Source: Telmatospirillum sp.
GTDB lineage: Bacteria; Pseudomonadota; Alphaproteobacteria; Rhodospirillales; Magnetospirillaceae
Reading direction: 5' to 3'
DNA length: 64,000 nt
NCBI GenBank assembly: GCA_009712185.1
Contig: WASQ01000036.1
Coordinates: 78,390-142,389 of the forward strand
Shown: positions 25,565 to 34,966 of the stretch, in pieces
How the letters are laid out: every line of letters starts with the position of its first letter
Position numbering within the stretch: position 1 is the first letter of the stretch
The notes under the pieces: model-generated
Database searches by the model: none
Told to the model about the DNA's origin: nothing
What the model saw: the letters and a program-made list of their open reading frames with translations, nothing else
Translations under genes and position numbers: made by a program

Positions 25565-27363
25565 TCGCCGGCGGGGCGGATAAAACCGCCGCGCCGCCGA
25601 AAGTGGTGTCGATCAGGGGTGTCGGCAAGACCTTCCGGCGGGGCGGCGCGCGGATCAGGGCGTTGGACAACGTGTCGCTCGACGCCGACGCCGGCAGTCT
25701 GGTCGCCCTGGTCGGCCCCGATGGTGCCGGCAAGACGACGCTGCTCCGGATGATCGCGGGGTTGGTATCGATCGACACCGGCAGCGTCGCGGTGCTCGGT
25801 TTCGACGCAGCGCGCGATCCGCAGTCCATTCAGTCGCGGATCGGATACATGCCCCAGCGGTTCGGCCTCTACGAGGACCTCAGCGTTCAGGAGAACATGG
25901 ACCTCTACGCCGACCTCAATGGCGTGACGGCGGCGGAACGCAGGGAGAGGTATCCGCGCCTGATGGAGATGACCGATCTTGGACGTTTCCTCGATCGTCC
26001 GGCCGGAAAACTGTCCGGAGGCATGAAACAGAAGCTTGGCCTGGCCTGTACATTGGTGCGCCCCCCCAGACTGTTGCTTCTCGATGAGCCGACGGTGGGC
26101 GTCGACCCCCTCTCCCGCCGGGAATTGTGGGAGATCATTCTTCATCTGGTTCGCGACGACAAGCTGACCGCCATCGTCAGCACCGCGGCCCTTGACGAAG
26201 CCGAGCGTTGTGACCGTGCGCTTTTGATGCATCTGGGCAAGGTGCTGTCGGAAGGCAGTCCCGAAGCGATTGCCGGCCGCGCGGAAGGCCGCGTCTTCCT
26301 GGCCGATCCCGGCCCGGACGAACCGGCCCGGCGCCTTCAGTCCCGCTTGCTCGATGACGATGCGGTTCTGGACGCTGTCCCGGAAGGCGGACAGGTTCAT
26401 CTTGTCATGCGCCAGGGCTGCGGTCCTGCGGCCGTGGGGCTGTCGCCGGAGCCGGCCCTCCCCCGTTTCGAAGACGGCTTCATGACCCTGTTGCATGAGG
26501 CCGGCGCGGGTGGCCATGCGGCCGGCGGCGCGATGACCCTGGCCCGGCCGCCGGAGAAAGGGGCGGATGATGTGGCGATCGAGGTCAGCGATCTCGTCAA
26601 GACATTCGGCGATTTTGTCGCGGTCGACCATGTCAGTTTCCGGGTTCGCAGGGGGGAGATCTTCGGGTTGCTGGGGCCGAACGGCGCTGGCAAAACGACG
26701 ACCTTCCGGATGTTGTGCGGTCTTCTGGCCGCCAGCGGCGGGACTTTGCGCGTGGCGGGAGAGGATCTCAGGGTCGCCGGCGCGTCAGCACGCCAGAAGG
26801 TGGGATATGTCGCGCAAAAATTCGCGCTCTATTCCCAGCTTTCGGTCCGGGAAAATCTGGATTTCTACGCCAGTGCCTACGGCCTCAGCGGACGCGCACG
26901 GCGTGACAGAATTGAATGGGCGATGACCCAGTTCGAATTGACGGAGCTGGCCCGGGTTGTCAGCGGTCAGCTTCCGGGTGGTTTCAAGCAGCGCCTGTCC
27001 ATGGCGGCGGCCTTGATGCACGGGCCGGAAATCCTGTTCCTCGATGAACCGACCAGTGGTGCCGATCCGTTGGCCCGCCGCGAGTTCTGGCGGCGGATCA
27101 CCGCCCTGTCGGATCAGGGCGTGACGGTCATCGTCACCACCCATTTCATGGAAGAGGCCGAATACTGCGACCATGCCGTCATTCAGGATGCCGGCCGCAT
27201 TCTCGCCAAAGGGACGCCGGCGGAAATCCGTGCGCGGGCCAGGGCGCAACCGGGCGGGCGGCCAACCATGGAGGACGCCTTCATTGCCATTGTCGAAGAA
27301 GCCCGCGCCAGGCCCCACGAAAAGCCGGTTGACAAATCCGGGGTCAGGGGAGGTCCATCATGA
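25561..27363 (+). CDS. ABC transporter ATPase with two fused nucleotide-binding domains
   Basis: 600 residues carrying two complete ATPase domains. Domain 1 has Walker A GPDGAGKTT, signature KLSGGMKQKLGLA and Walker B LLLLDEPTVGVDP. Domain 2 has Walker A GPNGAGKTT, an eroded signature (QLPGGFKQRLSMA) and Walker B ILFLDEPTSGADP. This is the YhiH/RbbA-like arrangement, but without the C-terminal membrane part, which here is supplied by the next two genes. It overlaps both neighbours by four bases, so the operon is tightly coupled. It should power export of the pathway product. Confidence 0.92.
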   Translation: MIAGGADKTAAPPKVVSIRGVGKTFRRGGARIRALDNVSLDADAGSLVALVGPDGAGKTTLLRMIAGLVSIDTGSVAVLGFDAARDPQSIQSRIGYMPQRFGLYEDLSVQENMDLYADLNGVTAAERRERYPRLMEMTDLGRFLDRPAGKLSGGMKQKLGLACTLVRPPRLLLLDEPTVGVDPLSRRELWEIILHLVRDDKLTAIVSTAALDEAERCDRALLMHLGKVLSEGSPEAIAGRAEGRVFLADPGPDEPARRLQSRLLDDDAVLDAVPEGGQVHLVMRQGCGPAAVGLSPEPALPRFEDGFMTLLHEAGAGGHAAGGAMTLARPPEKGADDVAIEVSDLVKTFGDFVAVDHVSFRVRRGEIFGLLGPNGAGKTTTFRMLCGLLAASGGTLRVAGEDLRVAGASARQKVGYVAQKFALYSQLSVRENLDFYASAYGLSGRARRDRIEWAMTQFELTELARVVSGQLPGGFKQRLSMAAALMHGPEILFLDEPTSGADPLARREFWRRITALSDQGVTVIVTTHFMEEAEYCDHAVIQDAGRILAKGTPAEIRARARAQPGGRPTMEDAFIAIVEEARARPHEKPVDKSGVRGGPS

Positions 27364-28610
27364 CGGCTGCCGACGATACCGGTTCCCCCCGCGCGCGCAT
27401 GCGCCGGGTTGCCGCGCTGGTGCGTAAGGAAAGCCGGCAGATTCGCAGGGATCCCAGCAGCATCACGATCGGCGTGTTGTTGCCGGTCCTGCTGATTCTT
27501 CTGTTCGGTTACGGACTGTCGCTGGATGTGAAGGATGTTCCGGTCGCGGTGGTCCTGGAGGATACCTCTCCCGCCGCCCTGGAACTGGCCGCGGGTTTCC
27601 GCCTGTCGCCCTACTTCAAGTCGGTCGAAGGCGTCAGCATGGCTGACGCCCATGAGGCGATGCTGCAACGGAAAGTGGATGCGGTGATCCGGATCCGCGA
27701 GGATTTTTCCCGCAAACTGACCAACGGCGGTGCGACGGTCGAAGTCCTGCTGCACGGTATCGACGCCAACCGCGCCCGCATTATCCAGGGCTATGCCGAG
27801 GGCGCCATTCAGATGTTCAACGCCCGTTACACCGATCATGAACGGTCGGCGGCCGGCCGTCGGGGGGCGCCGCCCCCGGGGGGGGGAGGGCGGAGGGGGG
27901 GGTGCGGCGCCGCCCGTTACACCGATCATGACCGGGCGGCGGCCGGTCGTCTGGCGGCGCCGCCGCCGGTGGATGCACGTCTCAGGAAGTGGTTCAACGA
28001 GGCCGATGACAGCCATTATTTCCTCGTTCCCGGCCTGATCGTGCTGGTGATGACGCTGATCGGCGCAATTCTGACCGCTCTGGTGATGGCCAGGGAATGG
28101 GAACAGGGCACTCTCGAAGCCCTGTTCGTGTCGCCTGTCCGGGTTCCGGAGATCCTGCTCGGCAAAACAATCCCCTACTTCGGTCTGGGCCTGATCGGAC
28201 TGGTGCTCTGCATTCTGTCGTCCAGCATTCTGTTCCATGTTCCCTTCCGGGGATCGGTACTGGTGCTTTGCGGCGCCTCGATGCTCTATCTGCTGGTGTC
28301 GCTGGGGCTTGGCCTGCTGATTTCCTCCGCGGTGAAAAACCAGTTTCTGGCAAGCCAGTTCGCAGTTCTTCTGACCTTTCTGCCTGCCCTGATGCTGTCG
28401 GGGTTCCTGTTCGATCTGCGGAGCATTCCCGCCGTCGTGCGCGCCATTACCCATGTGGTTCCCGCCCGCTATTACGTCGAACTCCTTCAGACGATCTTTC
28501 TCGCCGGCGACGTCTGGCCGGTCATTCTGCCCGATATCGCAATCCTCACCGGGATCATGCTGTTGCTGCTGGCGCTTGCCCGCAAGGCGACCCGGAAAAG
28601 AGTGGGGTAA
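27360..28610 (+). CDS. ABC-2 type permease with an internal duplication
   Basis: 416 residues. An N-terminal membrane helix (SITIGVLLPVLLILLFGYGLSL) is followed by a periplasmic domain (VPVAVVLEDTSP), then five or so C-terminal helices (YFLVPGLIVLVMTLIGAIL onward). Family members are usually about 370-380 residues. The excess comes from a 30-codon in-frame duplication in the periplasmic domain: RYTDHERSAAGR... is repeated as RYTDHDRAAAGR..., joined by a Gly/Arg/Pro stretch encoded by G runs of nine and eight bases. The frame is intact in this sequence. It pairs with the following permease. Confidence 0.88.
   Translation: MTAADDTGSPRARMRRVAALVRKESRQIRRDPSSITIGVLLPVLLILLFGYGLSLDVKDVPVAVVLEDTSPAALELAAGFRLSPYFKSVEGVSMADAHEAMLQRKVDAVIRIREDFSRKLTNGGATVEVLLHGIDANRARIIQGYAEGAIQMFNARYTDHERSAAGRRGAPPPGGGGRRGGCGAARYTDHDRAAAGRLAAPPPVDARLRKWFNEADDSHYFLVPGLIVLVMTLIGAILTALVMAREWEQGTLEALFVSPVRVPEILLGKTIPYFGLGLIGLVLCILSSSILFHVPFRGSVLVLCGASMLYLLVSLGLGLLISSAVKNQFLASQFAVLLTFLPALMLSGFLFDLRSIPAVVRAITHVVPARYYVELLQTIFLAGDVWPVILPDIAILTGIMLLLLALARKATRKRVG
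27821..27965 (+). repeat. 90-bp period in-frame direct repeat with G8/G9 runs
   Basis: CGCCCGTTACACCGATCATG starts at 27821 and again at 27911; the following 30 or so bases are also similar. The spacer contains a run of nine G and a run of eight G. Slippage at these runs would shift the permease frame. Confidence 0.85.
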
Positions 28611-28613
28611 ACC

Positions 28614-29732
28614 ATGCTTGCCTCCCTGTTACGCATTCTGGCTCTGACCCGCAAGGAGCTGCTGGCGGTTCTCAAGGAGAAACGCAGCCGGGTTAGCCTG
28701 TTCGCCCCGCCGATCGTTCAGTGTCTGTTGTTCGGCTATGCGGCGACCTATGACATTTCCTACGTGCCCTATGCCGTCATCGACCGGGATCACAGCGCCG
28801 CGTCGCGGGAATTCCTGGCGCGGCTCGATGGATCCGGCGTCTTTGAGCGCATTGCCGAGCCGGCGCGGATCGACGATCTGAAGACGGCGATCGATACCCG
28901 GAAAGTGCTGGTCGCGATCATCATCGACGGCGACTTCGAACGCCGCCTCTCGCTGGGAGAGCCGGCGGCCGTTCAGGTCATCGCCGATTCGCGCAATTCC
29001 AACACGGCCGGAACCGCGTCGCGCTACGTCAACGAAATCGTCGCCGGATTCGGGGAAACTTGGGCTGCGGGCCACGGAGCCCGGCCACGGCCGGTCCGAT
29101 CGGAGGTGCACGCCTGGTACAATCCCAATTTTGAAAGTCGCTGGCAGTTCATTCCGGGAATGATCGCCACGCTGACCATGTTGCAGACACTGTTGCTGAC
29201 ATCGATGTCGGTGGCGCGTGAGCGCGAACAGGGCACGTTCGACCAGCTTCTGGTGACGCCCTTCAGACCGCTGGAGATCATGGCCGGAAAGGCGATCCCC
29301 CCGATTCTGATCGGCATCGTTCAGGCGACCCTGGTGATGCTGGTCGGCCGCTTCTGGTTCAATGTGCCGTTCTCCGGTTCGGTCATGACGCTTTACACCG
29401 GTCTGGGTCTGTTCCTTCTGGCCTCCATCGGGATCGGCCTTCTGGTGTCGTCCCTGGTGTCCACCATGCAGCAGGCCATGTTATTCACGTTCGTCCTGCT
29501 GATGCCGTTCGTCCTGTTGTCCGGCCTGACCACCCCGATCGCCAATATGCCCTACGCGCTGCAACAACTGACGTTCGGCAATCCCCTGCGCTACGCCGTC
29601 GAAATCGTCCAGCGGATCTTTCTGGAAGGCGTCGGTCTCGACCGCCTGCTGCCGGATCTCTGGCCGCTCGCGGTCATGGGGGTGCTGTCGCTTGCGGCGG
29701 CGTCGTGGCTGTTCCGTCATCGCTTCGAATAG
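28614..29732 (+). CDS. ABC-2 type permease, second subunit
   Basis: 372 residues, the family's normal length. An N-terminal helix is followed by a periplasmic domain (YVPYAVIDRDHSAASREFL), then the ABC-2 membrane domain: WQFIPGMIATLTMLQTLLLTS, the EREQGTFDQLLVTPFRPLEIMAGK box and three further helices. The EQGT box contacts the ATPase. The gene starts three bases after the previous stop. With the first permease it forms the membrane pore of the exporter. Confidence 0.92.
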   Translation: MLASLLRILALTRKELLAVLKEKRSRVSLFAPPIVQCLLFGYAATYDISYVPYAVIDRDHSAASREFLARLDGSGVFERIAEPARIDDLKTAIDTRKVLVAIIIDGDFERRLSLGEPAAVQVIADSRNSNTAGTASRYVNEIVAGFGETWAAGHGARPRPVRSEVHAWYNPNFESRWQFIPGMIATLTMLQTLLLTSMSVAREREQGTFDQLLVTPFRPLEIMAGKAIPPILIGIVQATLVMLVGRFWFNVPFSGSVMTLYTGLGLFLLASIGIGLLVSSLVSTMQQAMLFTFVLLMPFVLLSGLTTPIANMPYALQQLTFGNPLRYAVEIVQRIFLEGVGLDRLLPDLWPLAVMGVLSLAAASWLFRHRFE

Positions 29733-29747
29733 AGGAAGGACCCGATC

Positions 29748-31256
29748 ATGTCCGGATTGCGCACGTTCCATCTCGCCGGTCTCGGCCTTGGCGTCCTTCT
29801 TGCCGGTTGCCAGGTCGGTCCGGACTTCCAGAGCCCGGACGCAAAGGCGCCTGATGTCTGGCGGGTCGGACCGCCCGCCGCCACGGATATCAAAAGCCAT
29901 GTCGTTTCCGACACTATCGATGCCTCCTGGTGGGGCGCCTTCGGCGATCCGCTGCTGAACGACCTCGAACAGCGGGCCGGGCAGTCCAATCTTTCGATCG
30001 CCGCATCGGCCCAGCGGATCGTTCAAAGCCGGGCCATCCGCGCCGTCGCCGGTGCCGATGCCGTGCCTTCGCTCGACGCCAATGCCTCTTATGAGCGGCA
30101 GCGCCTCAGCGCCAACGGCCAACTGGCTTCGATCGCCAAAGGAAGCGGCCGGTCGATCAGAAGCGGCGATATCTGGCAGTTCGGCTTCGACGCTTCGTGG
30201 GAGTTGGATCTTTGGGGCCGCGTGGCCCGGAACATAGAGGCGTCGGACGCCTCACTGGAAGCCTCGCTCCAGGATCACCGTGATGTGGTGCTGGCGGTCA
30301 GGGCCGAGATCGCCCGCAATTACGTCGACCTGCGTCGCATCCAGGCCACCCTTGCCCTTAACCGCGAACTTGCGGGGACGGCCTCCCACATCCTGAAACT
30401 GGTTGCAAACCGTTCGACCGGCGGTACCGCGACCGGGATCGATGTCGCCAACGCCCGCTCTCTTCTCGAACGGATCGATGCCGACAATCCACGGCTGGAG
30501 CAGGAGCAGGAGCAGGCAATCAATGCCATCGATCTGCTGCTGGGAGAGCAGCCGGGGACCCTGCGTCCCACGCTGATTGAGACCGGGCCTGTTCCGCCGG
30601 TGCCGTCCCAGGTGCCGATCGGGCTTCCGTCCGATCTGGCCCGCCGGCGGCCCGACATCCGGCGCGCAGAGGCGCAATTGCATGCCGCCACGGCGGAAAT
30701 CGGCGTCGCGGAAGGAGCTTTCTATCCCCGCATCACCTTGTCCGGCGATGCTTCCTTGCAGGCCATGCAGTTCCGTGATCTCGGCAACTGGTCGTCGCGC
30801 CAGTTCGGGATCGGTCCCGGCGTGTCTCTTCCGATTTTCCAGGGGGGCCGGCTCACGGGAAATCTCGAATTCAGCAAGGCTCGGGAAAGAGAGGCCGCCA
30901 TCGCCTATCACGCCGCTGTTCTCGACGCCTGGAGAGAGGTGGATGACAAATTGGCCGCCTATCACGGCGAACAGCAGCGCAACGCCCGGCTGGCCCGGAC
31001 GGTGGAGGCCGACCGGCGCGCCCTGTCCCTTGCCCATGACCGGTTCGACGGAGGGGTGGCGGATTTCGTCTCCGTCCTGGAAGCCCGTCGGACGATGCTG
31101 AGCAGCCAACAGGCCCTGGTCGAGAGCCAGGGCACCCTGGCGACCGATCTGATCGGCTTATACAAGGCCCTGGGCGGAGGATGGGACGACACCGTGGTCA
31201 CAGTCCTGGAGGAAAAACTGTCTCAGGTCACCGGCTCTTCTGGCAAGAATCCGTAA
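29748..31256 (+). CDS. NodT/OprM-type outer-membrane efflux lipoprotein
   Basis: 502 residues. A signal peptide with lipobox LAGC is followed by the standard start of the family (QVGPDFQSPDAKAPDVWR). Two repeated outer-membrane-efflux domains with long helices follow, including IGLPSDLARRRPDIRRAEAQL, a hallmark of NodT factors. It forms the TolC-like channel for the exporter. An AGGAAGGA site precedes the ATG. It ends the exporter operon and converges on the biosynthetic operon, whose last gene ends 220 bases away. Confidence 0.92.
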   Translation: MSGLRTFHLAGLGLGVLLAGCQVGPDFQSPDAKAPDVWRVGPPAATDIKSHVVSDTIDASWWGAFGDPLLNDLEQRAGQSNLSIAASAQRIVQSRAIRAVAGADAVPSLDANASYERQRLSANGQLASIAKGSGRSIRSGDIWQFGFDASWELDLWGRVARNIEASDASLEASLQDHRDVVLAVRAEIARNYVDLRRIQATLALNRELAGTASHILKLVANRSTGGTATGIDVANARSLLERIDADNPRLEQEQEQAINAIDLLLGEQPGTLRPTLIETGPVPPVPSQVPIGLPSDLARRRPDIRRAEAQLHAATAEIGVAEGAFYPRITLSGDASLQAMQFRDLGNWSSRQFGIGPGVSLPIFQGGRLTGNLEFSKAREREAAIAYHAAVLDAWREVDDKLAAYHGEQQRNARLARTVEADRRALSLAHDRFDGGVADFVSVLEARRTMLSSQQALVESQGTLATDLIGLYKALGGGWDDTVVTVLEEKLSQVTGSSGKNP

Positions 31257-31275
31257 GCAGAGCTCCCGGGCGAAT

Positions 31276-31300
31276 GGCGGAACGTCCCCCACGTTCCGCC
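31276..31300. terminator. Hairpin in the convergent gap between exporter and biosynthetic operons
   Basis: GGCGGAACGT and ACGTTCCGCC form a perfect 10-bp stem with a loop of five C. A second GGGGACGC/GCGTCCCC pair lies about 40 bases further on. Neither has a T tract, so the terminator role is inferred from position between the two converging operons. Confidence 0.45.
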
Positions 31301-31476
31301 GGTCGGGATACCGATGCCCGGTCGAGCGCGTTGACATCAGGGGACGCACATCCCCGTCCCCGGCGTCCCCTGGTGTCACGCTGATTCCCCTGTCGAAGGC
31401 AGGACAGGAAGGCTGGCGGCGCGTCCCGCAACCAGGTCCCGAGCCTCCTCCTCCTTGGCCCGCCGGCTGGACGCGC

Positions 31477-32313
31477 CTAACGCGCCTCCGCCTCCGTTTG
31501 CCGCGACGCCGGACGCGCGAGAACGGACCGGATGGCAGCATGAACCGGACCGGCCGCGTCGGTGAGAAAAAAGTGACCGCCGTCGAACAGCCGTTCGGTG
31601 ACCCCGGAACTGCCGTAGCGGCGCCACTGGCTCACATCCTCCGGCGGCGCCAGGGGATCGTCGCGGCCGCCCAGGCAAAGGATCGGACGGGCGATCGGAG
31701 GTCCTCCATCCCGGGGCCGCGACCGGACCAGGGCAATGTCCGCCTGGATCACCGGCAGCATCATGTCCATCAGATCGGGTTCCTCTAGAATGATGCGCGG
31801 GGTGCCGCCCATGGCTGCCAGGGTCCGGATCGCGTCCTCCCGGTCCATCTGATGGAGGGGCGGAACGCGATGCGGCACATGGGGGGGCGCCATGCCGGAA
31901 AGGACGAGATGGCGGGGAAGCGTTACCCCCGTCTCCTGGAAGCGGCGCGCCACCTCATAGGCCAGGAGGGCGCCCATGCTGTGCCCGAAGAAGACCACGG
32001 GCGCCCCCTCCATAACCGGCGCCAGGGCGCGGGCCAGGGCCGGAACCGCGTGTGCCATGTCGCGCCAGGGTGTCTCTTCCCGACGCCCTTCCCGACCGGG
32101 CAACTGGACCGCGCACAGTTCGGCGATGTCGCCCAGGGGCGACAGCCACTGGTGGACGGCGGCGGCTCCTCCGCCGGCATAGGGGAAGGCCACGAGGCGC
32201 GGCCTTCCCGGTGCCGGACGGCGATAGGGCAGCCAGGTTGCGAGCGCGGCCATGACGGATACGGCCCCGCTCGCCTCCACCTGTCCAGCGCCGATCTGGA
32301 AAGAGCCGGTCAT
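31477..32313 (-). CDS. pltG: Type II thioesterase, PltG-like
   Basis: 278 residues, alpha/beta hydrolase of the type II thioesterase group. The oxyanion region is FPYAGGGAAA, the nucleophile elbow GHSMGA (Ser near residue 98), the acid lies in LGGRDDPLAP, and the His in GGHFFL. The start ATG 32313 follows the pltF stop directly, with GGGGAGGGATG as ribosome-binding site; the ORF track's longer start lies inside pltF. No thioesterase domain is found at the end of PltC, so this enzyme is the candidate for releasing or editing the polyketide chain. It occupies the same last-gene position as pltG in Pseudomonas. Confidence 0.88.
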   Translation of the reverse strand: MTGSFQIGAGQVEASGAVSVMAALATWLPYRRPAPGRPRLVAFPYAGGGAAAVHQWLSPLGDIAELCAVQLPGREGRREETPWRDMAHAVPALARALAPVMEGAPVVFFGHSMGALLAYEVARRFQETGVTLPRHLVLSGMAPPHVPHRVPPLHQMDREDAIRTLAAMGGTPRIILEEPDLMDMMLPVIQADIALVRSRPRDGGPPIARPILCLGGRDDPLAPPEDVSQWRRYGSSGVTERLFDGGHFFLTDAAGPVHAAIRSVLARPASRQTEAEAR

Positions 32314-32314
32314 G

Positions 32315-33829
32315 TCATCCCTCCCCGACCAGATCGGTGGCCAGCGCCTCAAGAGCGAAGCGATCGGTTTTGCCGTTCCGGTTCAACGGCAGGCGGTCCA
32401 GAAACCGTACCGCGTCAACGATCATGGATCGCGGCAGCCGCTCCGCGCAGTGACGCTTGATGTCGAGCAATGTCGGTGGCCGGTCTCCGGCCGGGACGAG
32501 AAAGGCCCAGAGCGCGCTGTCCATCCCCGAACCGACCGCGATCACGGCCGCCTCGCGAATGCCCGGGTGGTCCAGAAGGGCTGCCTCGACTTCGCCCCGC
32601 TCAATCCGGAACCCGCGAACCTTCAGCATGTCATCGCGTCGCCCGATGTAGACATAGTCGCCTCCCGGCAGTTGCCGCACGACGTCGCCGGTCCGGTAGG
32701 GGGCGCCGCCCTGGGGATCCCGTCCGAAATAGCCCAGCATCACCGTCGGGCCCTCCACGACCAGTTCCCCCTCTTCCCCCTCGCCGCAGATCGTCCCCTC
32801 GGCGTTGACGGCGTACACGCGGTCGCCCGACACGGCGCTGCCGATCGGAACGGGGAGCAGGCGGTCCGGTTCGATCGTCCCGACCTCATAGGCGGTGCAG
32901 ACATTGGTTTCGGTCGGACCGTAAAGGTTGGCCATGCGGACCGCCGGCCACGCCTCCCGGAGGTCGCGGAGATGCTTGATGGGAAAGGGTTCGCCCGCGA
33001 ACAGAAGGACTCTGAGGTCACCCGGCCCGGCCTCCAGCAGCGCGCCCTGACGCATCATCATGATCAGGACGGACGGGACGGAATACCAGACGGTGATTTT
33101 GCGCTCGTGCAGGAAATCGACCAGCGATGACGGTGAGAATGAGGTTCCCTCGGGGACGATATGGACCGACGCGCCCGTGAGAAAGGCGCAATAAAGATCG
33201 AGAACCGACAGATCGAAATGAAACGGCGCGTGATTGGAAAGGCGGTCACGATCCGTCATGGCAAAGGCGACGGCCGCCCATTCCACAAAAGCCATGGCGT
33301 TGCGATGGCTGATCGAAACGCCTTTCGGAACGCCGGTGGAGCCGGAGGTGTAAAGAATGTAGGCAAGATCATCGAGATCGCGCTCGACAGGCGCGAGACC
33401 AGCCGGGCGATCGGTCGGGCGGCGCCAGAACTGCGGATGGTCCTCGTCGTCGAGGACGATCAGGGCCAGCCGGTCCAATCCGTTCGCGGCAAGACCGTCC
33501 GCGCGTTGGGCGGTCGTGACGATGGCGGTTGCCCGCGAATCTGTGGCGATCTTGGCGAGGCGGCTGTGCGGACTCATCGGGTCGACCGGGACGTAAACCG
33601 CGCCGATCCTCAATGCCGCCTGCATGGCCGCGACAACCACGGTCGACTTTTCCGCCCACAACAGGATCCGGTCGCCGATCCCGACCCCGTCGGCGACCAG
33701 CAGGGCCGCCAGCAGATCGGCGTCCGCGTCAAGGTCCGCATAGGTCCGTCGACCGTCGGGGCCTTCCACCGCCACGGCGGACGGGCGGGTCCGTGCCTGC
33801 TCCGCCACCAGATGATGCAGCGCCTTCAT
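32315..33829 (-). CDS. pltF: L-prolyl-AMP ligase, PltF-like
   Basis: 504 residues, stand-alone adenylation enzyme. Core motifs are present: LYTSGSTGVPKG (A3), NLYGPTETN (A5), YRTGDVV (A7), GRRDDMLKVRGFRIERGEVE (A8) and the final lysine in NRNGKTDR (A10). The segment SNHAPFHFDLSVLDLY is, from memory, characteristic of the PltF/RedM prolyl-activating group. It would activate proline and load it on PltL. Its start overlaps the pltE stop (ATGA), and its stop is followed at once by pltG. Substrate is inferred from family and from the adjacent PltE and PltL. Confidence 0.9.
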   Translation of the reverse strand: MKALHHLVAEQARTRPSAVAVEGPDGRRTYADLDADADLLAALLVADGVGIGDRILLWAEKSTVVVAAMQAALRIGAVYVPVDPMSPHSRLAKIATDSRATAIVTTAQRADGLAANGLDRLALIVLDDEDHPQFWRRPTDRPAGLAPVERDLDDLAYILYTSGSTGVPKGVSISHRNAMAFVEWAAVAFAMTDRDRLSNHAPFHFDLSVLDLYCAFLTGASVHIVPEGTSFSPSSLVDFLHERKITVWYSVPSVLIMMMRQGALLEAGPGDLRVLLFAGEPFPIKHLRDLREAWPAVRMANLYGPTETNVCTAYEVGTIEPDRLLPVPIGSAVSGDRVYAVNAEGTICGEGEEGELVVEGPTVMLGYFGRDPQGGAPYRTGDVVRQLPGGDYVYIGRRDDMLKVRGFRIERGEVEAALLDHPGIREAAVIAVGSGMDSALWAFLVPAGDRPPTLLDIKRHCAERLPRSMIVDAVRFLDRLPLNRNGKTDRFALEALATDLVGEG

Positions 33830-34965
33830 AGCCCCAACTCCCTGGCGACGATTTCACGCTGCATTTCCGACGTACCGGAGAAAATCACCGACCCCAGGGA
33901 ATCCCGCAGCATCAGCTCGATCCCAGACTCCTCGAGGCAACCCCAGCCGCCGAAGATCCGGACAGCGTCGATGCTGGATTGCACGGCACCCTCGCTGACC
34001 GCCAGTTTCGAAAGTGCGATGTCGATCTGACCGTCGTCGCCCCGATCCATCCCCCAGCAGGCGCGGTAGAGCAGGAGCCGCGCCGATTCGAGTCGCAGTT
34101 TCATTTCGGTGATCCTGTGAGAGACCGCCTGGTAGCTGCCGATCGGCTTACCGAACTGGCGGCGATCGCGGGCATGGCTCACCACACGGTCGATCTGGCG
34201 TTCCATCATGCCGAGAAAGGCGGCGAACAGGCAGCTCCGTTCCCAGCCCATCGAGCGCTGGAAGATCTGACGCCCCTGCCCCTCTTCGCCCATCCGGTTG
34301 GCTTCGGGAACCAGGCAGCCCTCGAACCGGATGCCGCTGGCCGGGCAACTGGCAAGGCCCGTCTTGATCAAAGGCTCCGTGGTCGTCAGCCCGCCGTTCG
34401 CGGTTTCGACCACAAAGCCCGTTACACCCAGCGACCCGAAGGACGGCTCCGTTGTCGCGTAGGTCACGATCACGTCGGCCACAGGCGCGTTGCCGGCGAA
34501 GCTTTTGAAGCCGTCGATGCGGTAATATCCGTCGCCGGTCGGCACCGCGACGGTCTTCAACGCCGCGGAATCGGATCCCGCGTCGGGCTCCGTAATGGCG
34601 TTCGATCCGATCCATTGGCCGGAGGCCAACCTGGGCAGAACCCTCCGTTTTACCTCGCCGCCGGCGAATTCCACGATCGGCATGACGCAGGCGAAAAGAT
34701 GGGCGCAGGTGGCGAACACCAGTCCCATGTCCGGGCAATGGCGGCCGAAAGCCTGCATCGCGACCGCGCTGGAGAGGGCGCCGTAGCCGCCGCCGCCATA
34801 GACGGTCGGCACCGAAAGGCCCAGGAGCCCCGCCTTGCCGCAGCTTTCCCATTGCTCGCGGGTAAAGTAGCGCGTGCCCTTCGGTCGTTCGGGAAGACCG
34901 GTCTCGCAGAAACGGGCGATCGACTTGGAGAGCTGTTTCTGCTCGTCATCCAGTTCGAAGTTCAT
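33826..34965 (-). CDS. pltE: Prolyl-carrier-protein dehydrogenase, PltE-like
   Basis: 379 residues, acyl-CoA dehydrogenase family. Seen are the N-terminal helical domain (DDEQKQLSKSIARF), the FAD-binding block SNAITEPDAGSDS, RRQFGKPIGSYQAVSH, and the C-terminal IFGGWGCLEESGIELMLRD. PltE/RedW-type enzymes oxidise prolyl-S-carrier to pyrrolyl-2-carboxyl-S-carrier. ATG 34965, preceded by GGAAAGG, starts just after the stop of the degenerate halogenase gene; the ORF track start at 35001 lies within that gene. The gene order D-E-F-G matches the Pseudomonas cluster. Confidence 0.9.
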   Translation of the reverse strand: MNFELDDEQKQLSKSIARFCETGLPERPKGTRYFTREQWESCGKAGLLGLSVPTVYGGGGYGALSSAVAMQAFGRHCPDMGLVFATCAHLFACVMPIVEFAGGEVKRRVLPRLASGQWIGSNAITEPDAGSDSAALKTVAVPTGDGYYRIDGFKSFAGNAPVADVIVTYATTEPSFGSLGVTGFVVETANGGLTTTEPLIKTGLASCPASGIRFEGCLVPEANRMGEEGQGRQIFQRSMGWERSCLFAAFLGMMERQIDRVVSHARDRRQFGKPIGSYQAVSHRITEMKLRLESARLLLYRACWGMDRGDDGQIDIALSKLAVSEGAVQSSIDAVRIFGGWGCLEESGIELMLRDSLGSVIFSGTSEMQREIVARELGL

Positions 34966-34966
34966 A

